A stretch of DNA of 64,000 nt. Source: Cymbidium sinense. Its lineage: Eukaryota > Streptophyta > Magnoliopsida > Asparagales > Orchidaceae. Where the stretch lies: NCBI GenBank assembly GCA_021442155.1, contig CM038228.1, positions 8,411,179-8,475,178 of the forward strand, read 5' to 3'. The translations under genes were made by a program, and so were the position numbers. How positions within the stretch are numbered: position 1 is the stretch's first letter; the number at the start of each line of letters is the position of its first letter. Positions 37,641 through 49,659 of the stretch are shown piece after piece. The notes beneath the pieces are model-generated. The model had not been told where the DNA came from and searched no databases. It saw nothing but the letters and a program-made list of their open reading frames with translations.

Positions 37641-38039
37641 ATTGGGTCTCCCAATAGGTAAAAATAAATTAATTAATTAAGGAAAAATAATCAAGCATAA
37701 ATCAATTAAAATTAAGAACCTCTTATGACTAGCTTGATAAAGCAAGGTTCATCCAATATATAATAAAATTTTAATAAAATCCAAAGTAAAATAAATAAAC
37801 TCTTTTTCAAAAATCTTCAAAAGTCTTTTCAAAACCTAGCCCTAGAGACTTAGAAGAGTTAGCCATAGGATTAGGTCATGCCTTAGGGGTGTTAAGAAAA
37901 TTTACCTACCCTTAGCTTGAACCATTCGTCACCTTCCTTCCTTCAAGCCAAAACTCCAAATCAATCTTATTTGATTTTCTCTAAACTCAAATCAACATCA
38001 CATGATTGAAATCCATGATTGAAATTCTAAGTTTGAAAT

Positions 38040-38590
38040 ATTTGCTAAGTCCTTAATTCCCTCTAAGGACTTAGCCTAAATCATCTTCAAATAAATTCAA
38101 ACTCATAAAATTTTCTCACAACTCATTTATAATCTCATTTATATTCACATATATAAATGAGATATAAATTTAAATCAATCAAATCGAATTCCAAATTGAA
38201 ATTCCAAATTCCAAATCTTGCCTAAGTCCTTTGATCTCCCTTCATGGACTTAGCCTAAATCAAATCTAAATCAATTCCAATTCATGAAATTTTCTCATAA
38301 CCAATTTATATTCTCATTTATATTCACATATATAAATGAGATATAAATTCAAATCAATCAAATCAATATCCAAATTGAAATTCCAAATTCCAAATATTTC
38401 CTAAGTAAACTTAGCTCAAATCAACTTCAAATCACTTCAAACCTTTGAAATTTTCTCATAATCCATATATATTCACATATATAAATGAAGTATAAATTTA
38501 AACAACCAAAACCAACTCCAGAAATCAAACTCAAATTCAATCAAAATCCAACCTAAGTCTTTCAAGTCAAAATCTTGAACTTAGCCAAAT
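38040..38590 (+). repeat. 180-bp hairpin-bearing tandem units in LTR L2
   Basis: Three to four head-to-tail units share 'ttctcatttatattcacat' and 'caaattgaaattccaaattc'. They contain the arm pairs CTAAGTCCTT.../...AGGACTTAG and CTCATTTATAT/ATATAAATGAG. The third unit in L2 has lost the middle of the first hairpin ('cctaagtaaacttagc') compared with R. Confidence 0.75.
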
Positions 38591-38849
38591 CAACTTCAAA
38601 TCAAGCCAAACTCTTGATTTTCTTTTATGATTCAATCAATCCTACAATCATGAACCCAACTATAAATACAAACTTCAATCCTAAATCAAAACCCAATTCA
38701 AAAATCAAACCCAAATCCATTTCATATTCACCCTTTGAATATAAAATTATCAAATGAAACAAAATCCATTTGACTTCAAACCACTTGTAAATGGATTTAT
38801 ATTTCAATCATGAGTCCATAAACATGTTCAATTGAACTCCAATCAAGCT

Positions 38850-39700
38850 TTGACCAAGACATTTGACCTACTTAGGCTCACTTGACCCAAAGTGACCTAA
38901 AGTTTCCTTTATGAGACAAACTCTAATCCTAACAAAATTGGATTGAACTAAGCCCATGTATGCCTCTCATCATGATCAACAATCATCATGGGATGATCAA
39001 TCAATCAAATTAGGTCAAACCAAGTCAAACCTCAAGGTTGACCAAGTCAACACTTAGCCAAAATGAAACCCAACATAGCCAAAATCCATCATAGCCAAAT
39101 CGATTGAAACCATTGATCTAAGTTCATTCATGACCAATATTTGAACTTGACCAAGTCAACATTTGAACCTATCCTAGCCTAATTGGCCACTTGACCCAAA
39201 TTGACCTAAGTTGACCTAAAGTCAAAATGTGTCAAAACTTGATCTAAGCCAAATTGATTGAAACCAATGGGTCAAGTTCATTCCAAATCATTATTAAACT
39301 TGACCAAAGCCTCAATAGGCCAACTAGACCTAACCTAGCCCAATTGATCTTGAACCCAACTTGACCTAAAGGGTCATTTCGAGCTAAATTCAAACTTAAC
39401 CAAAATTGATTGGAAACAAAGATACCAATCCACTGCATATGACTAACCAAACCTAAACCTACCCATGACCTAGCTCAAATAGGTCAAATGGGTCAAATTG
39501 GTCAACTTGATCCATTTGACCTAAATGAAGTCATATGAACCAAATTCAAACCTAAACTAAATTGAATCAAACCAAATCCACTAAAATATTTCAAATGGTC
39601 ATATGAACCTGACCCAACCCTTGATTTGACTCAATTTGACCAATTGGTCAACTTGACCCAAGTTGACCCACTTTGACCTAAATGGGTCAACATGAGCCAA
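38850..39700 (+). promoter_or_regulatory. Segment dense in TTGAC/GTCAA (W-box core) in the LTR
   Basis: About 28 TTGAC or GTCAA words were counted by eye on the two strands in 850 bases, against one or two expected in random sequence. TTGAC(C/T) is the core of the W-box bound by WRKY transcription factors. The same segment is present in R (60.3-61.15 kb), in the third copy (27.1-27.8 kb) and reversed in L1 (about 4.75-5.4 kb). It lies in the first half of the LTR, where promoter elements (U3) are expected. Many words are arranged as local palindromes such as TTGACCAATTGGTCAA. Function is inference; the words may only reflect a degenerate simple repeat. Confidence 0.4.
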
Positions 39701-42700
39701 ACCATACCAAATGAACTCCAAATTTAATGAAACTTGGCCAAACCTATTTTCTCAACATACCCAACATATCCAAATTCAAAAATCAGCCAAATAACCATTC
39801 TACCCCTAAGCCATAGAACAAATTTCAGTTAAATCCATGGGGAATTTGGTCACCTCTTCATACCTACTTGATACTCTTAATAGGTCAAGTAAACCCTATG
39901 GAGGGTGGTGCACCCAACCCAATGGGTTTGGGTCACCCTAACTTAACCCAAGGCCAAATCGAGCACATGGCTCAAATTGGCCACATGGGAATCATGCTCC
40001 CACTCACTCAGAGCACATGGAGAGTTACCATTCCACTCTACCGCACCATGTGCAAGCTTCTAATAGATCAAACAACCCACCTGCTGGTTAATTGGATCAA
40101 GTGAAGCTCACCATCCGATTGCCTAAGGGGGAGATATACTCCCCCTAATTCAACTTAATTCACACACACACTCTGTCGATTGAAGCATAGGAAGCCATAG
40201 GAGTGATTCTAGAGTGATCCTAAGCTCTTGAGAGGGAGATTGAATTTGCCATTCTTGGTTTTCCCTTAAGAAAAATAGGGAACTCCAAGGATTTGCCAAC
40301 TTCCACTTCACTCAAATTCAACCAAATTCCCTTTGCACATTACCTCAGGGGATCAAGTTAAGCTTGCCCAATCTCTTTCCCAAGTTCCAAAGGCAATGGG
40401 AGATTAACTGCAATTAAAACTGAGCTCACTAGGAGGAGGGGTTGGTCCATAGAGCTATCCACTCAACCTCAAGAGCTAGAACTTTCACCAAAGCTTCGTC
40501 TCAACCAGACGAAGCTCCTCCAAGGGAATCGAGAGTCGGTGATCACCTCCGATGAGGTTAGACATCTTTTAATCACTAAACTCCATGTGTGTTGGTCCTT
40601 TGTGAAAGAAATGTTTATGGCATGAAGTTTCAATCATTAGATGTGCTCGCCATTAGTAGATGGTGTGTGCAAAATTTTATCCTAATTTGAGCTCAATTGA
40701 GCTCGGATCAAGCCTTAGAACATGGACGGTCTCCATGGATCACAGGCGTTGGCAGGGATAGATCTCTAGCCGTCCATCCACACATTTTGGATGGACAACC
40801 AAAATTAAACATACGCTTTAGATCTGATTTTATACTTTTAAAATTGCGGATTAAATCCCAGCCATTCGATCCTTGATCGAACAGCAGAGGCAAAAGCACG
40901 TAGCACCGCTACCACGCGACACTATGATGTGATGTTTAAGTGGCCACTTGGGGACGGCAAAAGCATCCGAAGCCGTATGGCACCTCGTTGGATTAAGGAA
41001 TTATTTAGGGCTTATTTAATTCTAATTAATCATATAAACTTCTAAAGTTTGTATCTCCACCTAGAAAAATAAAAAAAAGATGAAGTAAATTTCCACTGAA
41101 AGATAATTCAGCCTAGAATTTTCTAAAATTGATTTCAATGGATTTTGAAATGTATATTTCTCTAATTTTGGGTTTCTTTGGAAGTGTTGTTTCATTAATT
41201 ATCCTTTAATTAAGCTATTAATTAATCTCAAATTTCATGAGTATATTTTGGGGGATGACTTTTACCTCTCCTAATTTTTTTGGGATTTATTGGTGGCTTA
41301 ATTGGGGAAATAGCTATTTCATCCCAAATCACTCCCTTAATCTAATTAAGCCTAATTAAAGGTTTAATTAGTAAATTAATCCTTTATTTAAGTTAATTAA
41401 GGTCTGTTACAGTGAATAGGAGGTTTACAAAATAATTTTGAGCAATTTCCCCTAAGTTATTCCTTAAACCCCATTTCCCTTCCTTAATCCTCACTTAATT
41501 AAGTGTAATTCACTAATTACTCCCTTAATTAATTTCATAAATTTCTAAAACATTCTAAAACTCAAATAATTTGTTTTGGGTAGGTGCTTAGGTGTTCAAT
41601 AACCTAAGTAGCTTAAGGAAATCAAATCCAATTCACATGTGTGAGGATTAGAATGTACTTAAATTAACCCCTTAGTTTAATTAATTCTTAATCATGAGCC
41701 AAATTGCATTAGACCCTTTCTTTCCTAGGTGCATTGCTGATTTAAATTCCTTGTGTGGTTTTATGTCATCTCATTGGCTCATAATTATTGGATTAACTAC
41801 ACTAAGGTGGTGTAGGTAAGGGATAATTAAAACACTTAATCATGACTTAACCTAAGTAAAGCATAATATTGATTTAATCATCTTAAAATTGAACAAAGAT
41901 AATGAATAGGTGTGGGAATGGGTTAGGAATAACAACTTACCTCACTTTTTACAAATTGAAATCAAACATAAACATAAAATAAAAAAATGAAATAAAAATC
42001 ACATGAAGACAAACTTTGATTTATTTTAAACATGCCTATCTTATAAGATTGTCGTTATGAATTAATTAGAGTGAATGTATTTACATGATTTTATCACTTT
42101 AATTCTTCCCCAAGATGCAAAATATGTGTGTCATATGATTTCATACATTCATGCTTTTCAGAAATCAAATTTAAAAATGAAAATATTTCCTTTATGTGAA
42201 ATTGCATGTTTTGGCTAAAGTAAGAATATGAATAGCTATTATCACTACTAAATCCAAATTATTTTTAAAAATATATGAATCAATTATCAAAACTAAAAGT
42301 GTGCTAATTATATTTTACTTATAAGCTTGCATGTGTTGGAAATATAAAAATGTGTATAGTGTAGTTTTTCCTTTCCTTCATATTTAGCATAATTTTGAAT
42401 AAAAATTTGGTAAAGTGTATAGCTCATTTGAAAAGAGAGCACCACTTGTTTGAATCCATTCTTATTCATCTCTATGTTATCAAATCAGGATGGACATCCA
42501 CACTTACATATATAAACTAAACAAATAAACCAAACAAATAAAAAAAAATGAACTTTTCATCTTTTCTTTTCCATTTACTTCTTTTGTACATATGCTTGTA
42601 TTTAAGGAAAGTGGTATATTAGTATGAACAATCCAGGGTTGCAAGGCTTTAAGTAGCCCCAAGTAGGTCTTGTACCTTACAACCCTGGTGCTAACAATGG

Positions 42701-45473
42701 TGTCACTCACTTATGCCTTTCATACATTCATGTGTGTGTGAAAAATTGGAAAATAAATCCCTTTTCTACTTAATGAAAATTGTGCATCATAAACATCCAA
42801 ATTTTCTTAAATAAGTTACTTAGCATGCATCATAAAGTGTGTTAAACATTCCCATTTGTATGTATAGATATGTTTAGGAATTATTCATATGATTGTTATA
42901 CATGTTGGGAAAGAAATGAAGTGATGTGTGTTTTGTGATTTCATTTCACTTTATTTAATCTTGAAATATCTTTCTTTTTGAATAGGTTTGTTTAGAGTTT
43001 ATATAAACTTAGGATTAATTAAATATAAAACATCCACTAAATAAAACCAAAGCTTGAATCTACTTTAGAAATTACTTAAGGTAGGGAAGTAAAGAGAAGT
43101 TCTCTTCTCTTTCCCTCTCTTTATAACTTAGTAACTAATTGTATGATTCACTTGAACCTAATCAAAACACAAAATAAAATCAACCCAAAACATCTAAACA
43201 ACTTAAATGAAACCCTCCTATAAGTTAAACATCCTTCATACTTATAAAACTCTAACTTAAAGTCATAGCAAGCATACCACACAAACCTCAAAGCACACAT
43301 TAGTCACCACTTCTAGCTTTAGGTTTGGGCGATGCATGATTTCATGTTTTCTTTTATTTTGTGATATATGTTTTAGTCTGGATATTAGGGTGTATGCTTG
43401 TAGAATGAATGGTAGGATGGTTTAGTCAAACCATTGTCTTCTGCAGGAGATTATGTTTAAGGGGCGCTATCATAATTAAAAATATAAATATTTTTATTAT
43501 GCAGGTGCTTATAGCCCTATGCATAATCCATTAGGCTAGGTGGACTTGAGTACCCATGTATGGGGTGCTAAGTTCAGTTTACATGCTTGGGATTTGTGTG
43601 GTTTGTTTTAGCTAATTTAATTGTGGTGTTAGTTAGATTTTCATTCTTTTCCTTTTCATGTAATTTTGCAATTAAGATTTTGGAATGATTATTATGGGGA
43701 TTAGGATGAGCATTGTCATAAGATTACATCTTATGTACCATGTGAAGACTTTGGAGCATCCATCTTCCAACCATCCAAAAGAAAGAATCAAAGAAGAAAG
43801 AATAAAAGAAGAAGAAAGAAGGAAAGAAGAATGAAGAAAGAAAGCTTGAAGATCCCCATAATAATGAATTCCTTGCTTAATTGTATTTAATTCATTTATA
43901 ATCTGGGTTGTATAAGGGTAGAGCTCAGTTATCCAATTTATTTTCGAGTTTGTGCGGTGGTACCCAACCACAATGGTCTCTTATTCTTTTACGATTAGCT
44001 TTATAAATTGATTGATGATTTGTTTAGCTTGCGCATTAAGTGGCATGCTTTTCTTAATTTCTTCCTTGCTTTATGTATGGCTTGGATGATGATTAGGCTC
44101 TTAGGAGAACAATAAATCTTCTACCAAATTTAACAATTCAAAACTAAAAATAAAAACTCATAACCTCACCTAAAGCTTAGGCTAAAAATCAAGATAAAAT
44201 AATTAGCAACCCATTAGCTGGATGAGTACTTCTTTTATAACATAATGTACAAATACATATTATTTTCACTCTTGATTGAGAGGGCTTCCACCTTTTCCAG
44301 AGAAACTTGGCTTGACCTATGAGAGCCATGATAGAAACACACCTTCTCCCTTCTCGCTAATTTTGGCCAATACTCTCATTTTTCATGCATTAGACATATG
44401 AATCTTATTAGCCTAAGTCAAAATAACTGTCCAAAATAAAAAATAAAATGAAATTTGAATTGCATTAGATTTAAGTCAGTTGAACCATACCCTTACATGA
44501 TCTAGTCTCTTTAAGGAGTGAGTTTAAGGACTTGGTCTCTTTCTAAATAAATAACAGCCCAGCTATCTTATATAGAGCATTTTACTTGCCTACATGAATT
44601 TAAAATTGTAGGAGGAGTTAGTTGGTGGCCACCCCAAGCGGTTGTAAGTCCAAGCAGTCGGGTGATTTGTTCTCTCTTGTGGAGGCAAACCAAATATCCA
44701 TTTTCTCCTTAGATTTAGGTCATATTTTCAGCCCTCGCCAAAGCTCCCTAGATTTAGGTTTTGAGGTGGCTTTTTCCCTTTATGGGCCATAAGCATAAAT
44801 TCTCACCTCTTAGGCATTTACATAATCTTGTGTTATGGAATTGTAAGCCCTAGCATTCTAATGAAAATGCCACTCAAATGAACTAATTCAATTTCTAAAA
44901 TATAAATCCCAACCATAGGGTAGTTTGGGGTGCTTACTAGGCTTCCTAGTATCCTAAGCATCCCCTACTTATTCTCATTTAGCTTCAATAAGAACTCCCT
45001 CCTCTTGATCAATCCCATTTGATTTTTCAAAAATTAACCAATCGATTGATAGTCCTACCTATTGAAATCTTTATAGACAATGATCATTTACCTTAATCGA
45101 GAGTTTTCCTAAGGAATCCCCATTCCTTATGATGTAATTAGCTACAGGGGCTTATCCCTGTAGGGAACTTAACGAACCCAGTTTAAAATAAATCTTGCTT
45201 TACTTTTCCATGTAAAGTAGGGGAAGAATCTCTGGTGCACTTTAAAGACCCAACATCCTTAGGAGTCCTTACTGAGATGATTAGGTCCATTAAAGGGCAG
45301 TGACTCCTATCTCTCGAGATAGTACACTATTCCTTGATAACGTACTCAATCACCTGATTAAGTACACCTGTGGATGTACTTGGTATCCCAAAAAGATGAA
45401 TTTTTATATTCTTACCTTTCACCCTACATATGGAAGGCAACCATATAAAATTTTTTCTAACCCATTGATTTTT

Positions 45474-45492
45474 TGAGCAACTCCTTTGGGGA
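45474..45492 (+). other. Primer-binding site of the giant Gypsy element
   Basis: TGAGCAACTCCTTTGGGGA, with the third copy's TAGGCGACTCCACTAGGGA (37438) as the better preserved version. Tat/Ogre elements are known to use a tRNA-Arg-type site of the form TGGCGACTCC...GGGGA. Both copies are preceded by a T-run. This fixes the LTR end at roughly 45460. Confidence 0.6.
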
Positions 45493-46006
45493 TGGTTCCT
45501 CTCTCCATCTTTGGTAAATGATCATTGCCTCTAAGCATCGATAGTGGGTTTATACCATTTTATGAATCCAAGACTATTCTTCTTATCATTGGCTCTTAGC
45601 TTATCTCATCCTTAAGTTAAGCTAGCCAACATCTTTAGGTTTTAGGACCTCACCTCGTGTTGGTCTTAAAACCCCCATTGGGTTCTTCAATGGGTAAAAA
45701 TAAAAATGATCTAAATAAAAAGAAAATATTTAAAGACATCCTCCTTATCATTTTTATGATAAGGAAATGTTCATTCTAAAATAATAAAGACAAATAAATT
45801 TTTCCATAAAAGAAAAAGAATCTTGCTTTTTTTTTAAAAAAAGCACTCTTTCAAAAATGCACTTAATAAAATGTTTTGCATAAAGATTTTCCTAAATCAT
45901 ATTCATCTAACAATATTTATGATTGTTATGTGTGAAGTTCATCTTCATAATAATAAAATTCCAACAAACATAATATTTCAAAAAAACACAAAATTTGAAG
46001 ATGAGC
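45493..46006 (+). other. Start of the internal leader of the giant element
   Basis: Non-coding. The first 200 bases are shared with 37457-37640 ('ggttttaggacctcacctcg', 'aaaacccccattgggttctt'), followed by AT-rich sequence leading into the hairpin array. No credible frame. Confidence 0.6.
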
Positions 46007-47990
46007 ATTTCAATTCAATACATCTAAATGTGTTGGATGGATGTTCTATCTTCAAACCAAAATCACAATTTTGAAATTTCACTCAACACATTCCACATTT
46101 GTTGAGGTGGAATTCTCACCTTTCTAAAAGAATATATGAAATCTCTCCATTCAATATACTCACATTTATTGAACGGAGGTTTCATTTCCAATCACAATCA
46201 GAAGTAAATTTTTTCCATAGCACACTTGAAATCTTGCCATTCAATATATTCAAATTTATTGAATGAAGGTTTCATTACGAAACAAAATTAATAATGAACT
46301 TTTAAAAAGCACATATGAAACCTCTCCATTCAATATACTCACATTTATTGAATGGAGGTTTCATTTTCAATCACAATCAAAAATAAATTTTTCCAAAAGC
46401 ACACATGAAATCTTGTCATTCCATATATTAAAATTTATTGAATGGAGGTTTCATTTCAAAAAACAAAATCAAGAATGAACCTTCAAAAAGCACATATGAA
46501 ATCTTCCCATTTAATATACTCAAATCTATTGAAAGGAGGTTTCATTCCCAAAACAAAATCAACATAATTTTTTTTTAAAAGCACATATGAACATCTCCAT
46601 TCAATATACCCAAATTTATTGAATGAAGATTTCATTCCCAAATAAAAAATAACATCATTTGAAATCCCACTAAACATATCCCATATATGATTAAGTTGGA
46701 ATTCCCTCTTCCAAAAAAAAGTAATAGTCACACCCAAGACAAATTTTCACATTTACAAAGAAAAATTAGATTGACTTCCACTTCTACATACCCAAATGTG
46801 TTGAATGGAAGTCTTCTTTTTTAAAAAATCAAGACTTAACAATTATACTTTCAAAATTCAAAACACATTTGGAACTTCATTTAGCATACTCAAATTTGCT
46901 AAGTGAAGTGTCCAAATTCAAACCAAAAAATTTTCAAATACATTTGGAACTTCATTTAGCATACTCAAATTTGCTAAGTGAATTTTCCAAATTCTAAACC
47001 AAAAGTTTTTCAAACACATTTGGAACTTCATTTAGCATACTCAAATTTGCTAAGTGAAGTTTCCAAATTTAGAACCAAGAAATATTCAAAACACACTTGG
47101 ACTTCATTTAGCATACTCAAATTTGCTAAGTGAAGTCTCCAAATTCAAAATAAAAAATTTTCAAACACTTTTGGAAGTTCACTCTTTAGCATACCAAATT
47201 TTCCAAAGAGAAGTTTCCATTTTCAAAACAAAACTAAAACATAAAATTTCAAACACATCTTTGAATTTCATTTAGCATAATTTGCTAAGTGAAATTTCCT
47301 TTCACAAAATTAAGTGGAACTTCATCTTTAACATACCATATTTGCTGAAGTAAGGTCTCCACTTTCAATCTAAAAAGAAATCAAAACCAAATGAAACACA
47401 TTAGAATTCCCTTAGCATACTTAAATTTGCTAAGAATCCTACTTTTTCAAAAATCAAAATATCCAAAACAAATGAAACACTTTAGGATTTTCTTAGCATA
47501 CTCAAATTTGCTAAGAATCCTATTTTAAAAAAATCTTTCAAAAAAAAAAAACACACTTGTGGTTCTTCATTTAGCATATGCTAAATGGGAATTCTAACTT
47601 TCAAAATCAACAAGAAATCACAAGACAAAGCAAACCAAACCAAAAGGAACAATTGTTTTCAAACACCTCACTTAGCATACCCAAATTTGCTAAGTGAGTG
47701 AATTTCAAAATTTCAAATCAAAAATAAAACTAATTGACCCTTACTTTAACATACCCAAATTTGTTAAAGGAAAGGGTCCTCAAATCAAAATCCGATTTCA
47801 AACATGAACCTATGGAAGCATCCATTTAAAAATATTTGAATCCGCTTCTCAACATACCTAAATTTATTGAAGTTGGATTCATATTCAAAATTTTCTCTTT
47901 CCAATCAAAATTCTAAATCTTCTCTAAATCCATTTGAACCCCACTTAACACTTCCAAGATGTTGGATGTGGGTTCAAATTTTAAATTCAA
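46007..47990 (+). repeat. Tandem array of about two dozen hairpins in the retroelement leader
   Basis: Head-to-tail units, each with a left arm, a conserved loop region close to CATACTCAAATTTG, and a right arm complementary to the left. One subset has a period of about 90 bp (starts 46137, 46227, 46316, 46406, 46497, 46588) with arms such as TGAAACCTCTCCATTCAATA/TATTGAATGGAGGTTTCA. Another has a period of 75-77 bp (starts 46871, 46946, 47022, 47099) with ACTTCATTTAGCA/TGCTAAGTGAAGT. Later units (to about 47985) differ more in their arms yet still pair, for example TTGAACCCCAC.../...GTGGGTTCAA at 47935-47978. Linkers are A-rich. It lies between the primer-binding site and the first gag-like frame. 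Reading frames in it (for example 46263-46478) follow from the 90-bp period and are not supported as genes. Confidence 0.85.
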
Positions 47991-48266
47991 ATTCAAATTC
48001 AAAAATCAACAAAAATTTGATGCAAGTTTATTTTCAACAGAACTCAAAGATGCCTGAGATAGTTTCAATTTTTTTTTGATACTATGGCCTTCTAAGTTTG
48101 TGTTCACTTTCCATACACATGGACTTGGCCTTGGATGCCAATCTCCCCGAAATGATCATACCCACCTTATTCATTTTGGCAGGGGATTGAGTGAGTGAAG
48201 ATCACTGAGGGCACTCTCACAACTATCGAGGGCTGGCTGAAGCTAGTCATCTAGATCAATCTACCT

Positions 48267-49630
48267 TTGGATTCTGACATCTCCTCATTGAAGAGGAAAG
48301 CAATAGAAGTCCCACCAATTTCAGAGATAGTGTACCGCATGACACGTGGTGTTGCCCAAAGAAGGGCTAGCACCCACTCTTTGGCATCTTCTAAGGGCAA
48401 GGCTCCTCTGATTCCACATATTGCCTCCCCAGCCTATGAGGTTGGGTTTAGTTCTCACTCTGCTCATCCTACCAAGACACAAAGGAGAAATAAAAACCAC
48501 ATGATGAAGCGGTATCATACTAGGATTTTCAGGGAGATGGAGGCCGCTACGTGGTCAGTAGTAGAGGAGGAACCTACTTTGATCGATCACCATTTTAGTG
48601 AATCATCATCCTCTCAGAGAGGATGCTAGGAGGATCCGCACTTCACCTCCACTAGTGGTTTAGCACCTCGCTCGTGAGCAAGAGGTTGTATGTCAACCTT
48701 CGACGCCCACGCTATGGAGCTATGGAGTCCCTCAATTTGATTTGAGATCCATCATCCCCCTAGTGTGGGGAAACATCTATGACAAGAGAGGGCCAGAGAG
48801 GCCCATACATATGTTCATATCACCAGGGAGAGGTATGTTCGCTTGTTGGCGCCGACTCATCGATTTTCCAAAGACATGCTACTACCACCATACAGATAGC
48901 ATCCTACTTATTGGGACCCCATCACAGAGGATAGCTTCTCATAGAGAGGTATCTACCACCGCCTCCACCCCCTCGCCATCACCTCAAGTCACAAAGATCT
49001 CTAGTTCCACGAAGGCCATGAAGGCCATATCCGGGAGAAGCTGCATACTTGGTGATCCAACTAGAGGGATCCTACCCATCTACACTACCTATCGTGAGGC
49101 CAAGCCTTCACCCTTCTAGTGGTGGTGCGAAGGAGTGGCACCTCAAGCAAGTAGTCGCTCTTCACCAACACCACCAATACATCAAGATTTGGAGATGGTT
49201 ACTATACAGAGAGAGTGTGAGATATCTGATGCGATGATAGAGCCTCCTAGGAATGTCACACCTTTCAGAGTTAGTGACAGTCAAGAGTGTATATCTTCTA
49301 GTGAGTACAATCCTCATAGGATTGATTCTCTAGCAGCAGGGGAGGTTTAGTGCCTCTCAGTACATGACAATGATCACATTAGTCAGCCCAAGTCATATGT
49401 GCCTATTCAGATTGATCATTCTTTAGATGAGATAGTGGCTCATTATTTCATGGAAAAGAAGGAGATATTAGGATATGATTGGTCTGATGAAGAAAAGATT
49501 AGCTTTGATCTCAATGAAGATGATTTGTTGGGAGACTCAGCTGGAGTCTGCATGGTTGATACACGGGGTTCTCTCCTTTGAGAGTAGCAGGCTATAGAAG
49601 GTGATGATGCTGAGCAAGAAGACATAGCCC
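48267..49630 (+). pseudogene. N-terminal gag/ORF1 region of the giant Gypsy element
   Basis: A 120-codon frame (48267-48629; MDSDISSLKRKAIE...) is followed in other frames by FDLRSIIPLVWGN (near 48740) and a region rich in Ser/Thr/Pro, then an acidic segment (HSLDEIVAHYFMEKKEILGYDWSDEEKISFDL, 49410-49505). None is recognised as a named domain. Long N-terminal extensions, or a separate ORF1 ahead of gag, are known for Ogre/Tat elements, which fits the position. At least three frame changes make it non-functional. Confidence 0.5.
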
Positions 49631-49659
49631 ACTCATATCAAGACCTCCTAGCATAATTA

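Larger units (their letters stand above)
37837..45460 (+). repeat. Left LTR (L2) of the giant Gypsy element, first ~120 bases missing
   Basis: Aligns with R from 37837/59276 ('agccctagagacttagaaga') to 42640/64000 (window end), and beyond that with the reverse of L1 down to about 44430. It lacks the TGTTGACC... opening that R and L1 have. The right limit is set by the primer-binding site at 45474. Length is about 7.6 kb, or about 7.7 kb with the missing start. Contents in order: 180-bp hairpin units (38.0-38.6 kb), a TTGACC-rich segment (38.85-39.7), a GC-richer block with 'gacggtctccatggatca' (40.7-41.0), AATTAA-rich DNA (41.0-43.4), and the 'gggttgtataagggtagagc' block (43.9 kb). Short open frames in it (for example 39868-40104 plus and 40708-40899 minus) are not conserved as proteins between copies. 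Confidence 0.82.

Noticed and set aside
38575..38807. Two overlapping 60-codon frames on opposite strands
   Set aside because: Simple-sequence frames inside the hairpin-unit part of LTR L2, not kept in R.
40708..40899. Minus-strand frame resembling 62095-62370
   Set aside because: Same place in LTRs L2 and R, with different lengths and frameshifts; not conserved as protein.
46263..46737. Repeating frames in the hairpin array (PFNILTFIEWRFHF units)
   Set aside because: The 90-bp period is a multiple of three, so a unit can stay open by chance. Neighbouring units with periods of 75-77 bp lose the frame and no start or conservation is seen.
46007..47990. CRISPR-like array
   Set aside because: Regular spacing and palindromes invite the idea, but this is plant DNA, the spacers are A-rich drifted linkers and the repeats are not identical. 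No cas-like gene exists.
49399..49581. Independent small acidic protein gene
   Set aside because: Position and frame fit the N-terminal part of the retroelement gag region, broken on both sides.
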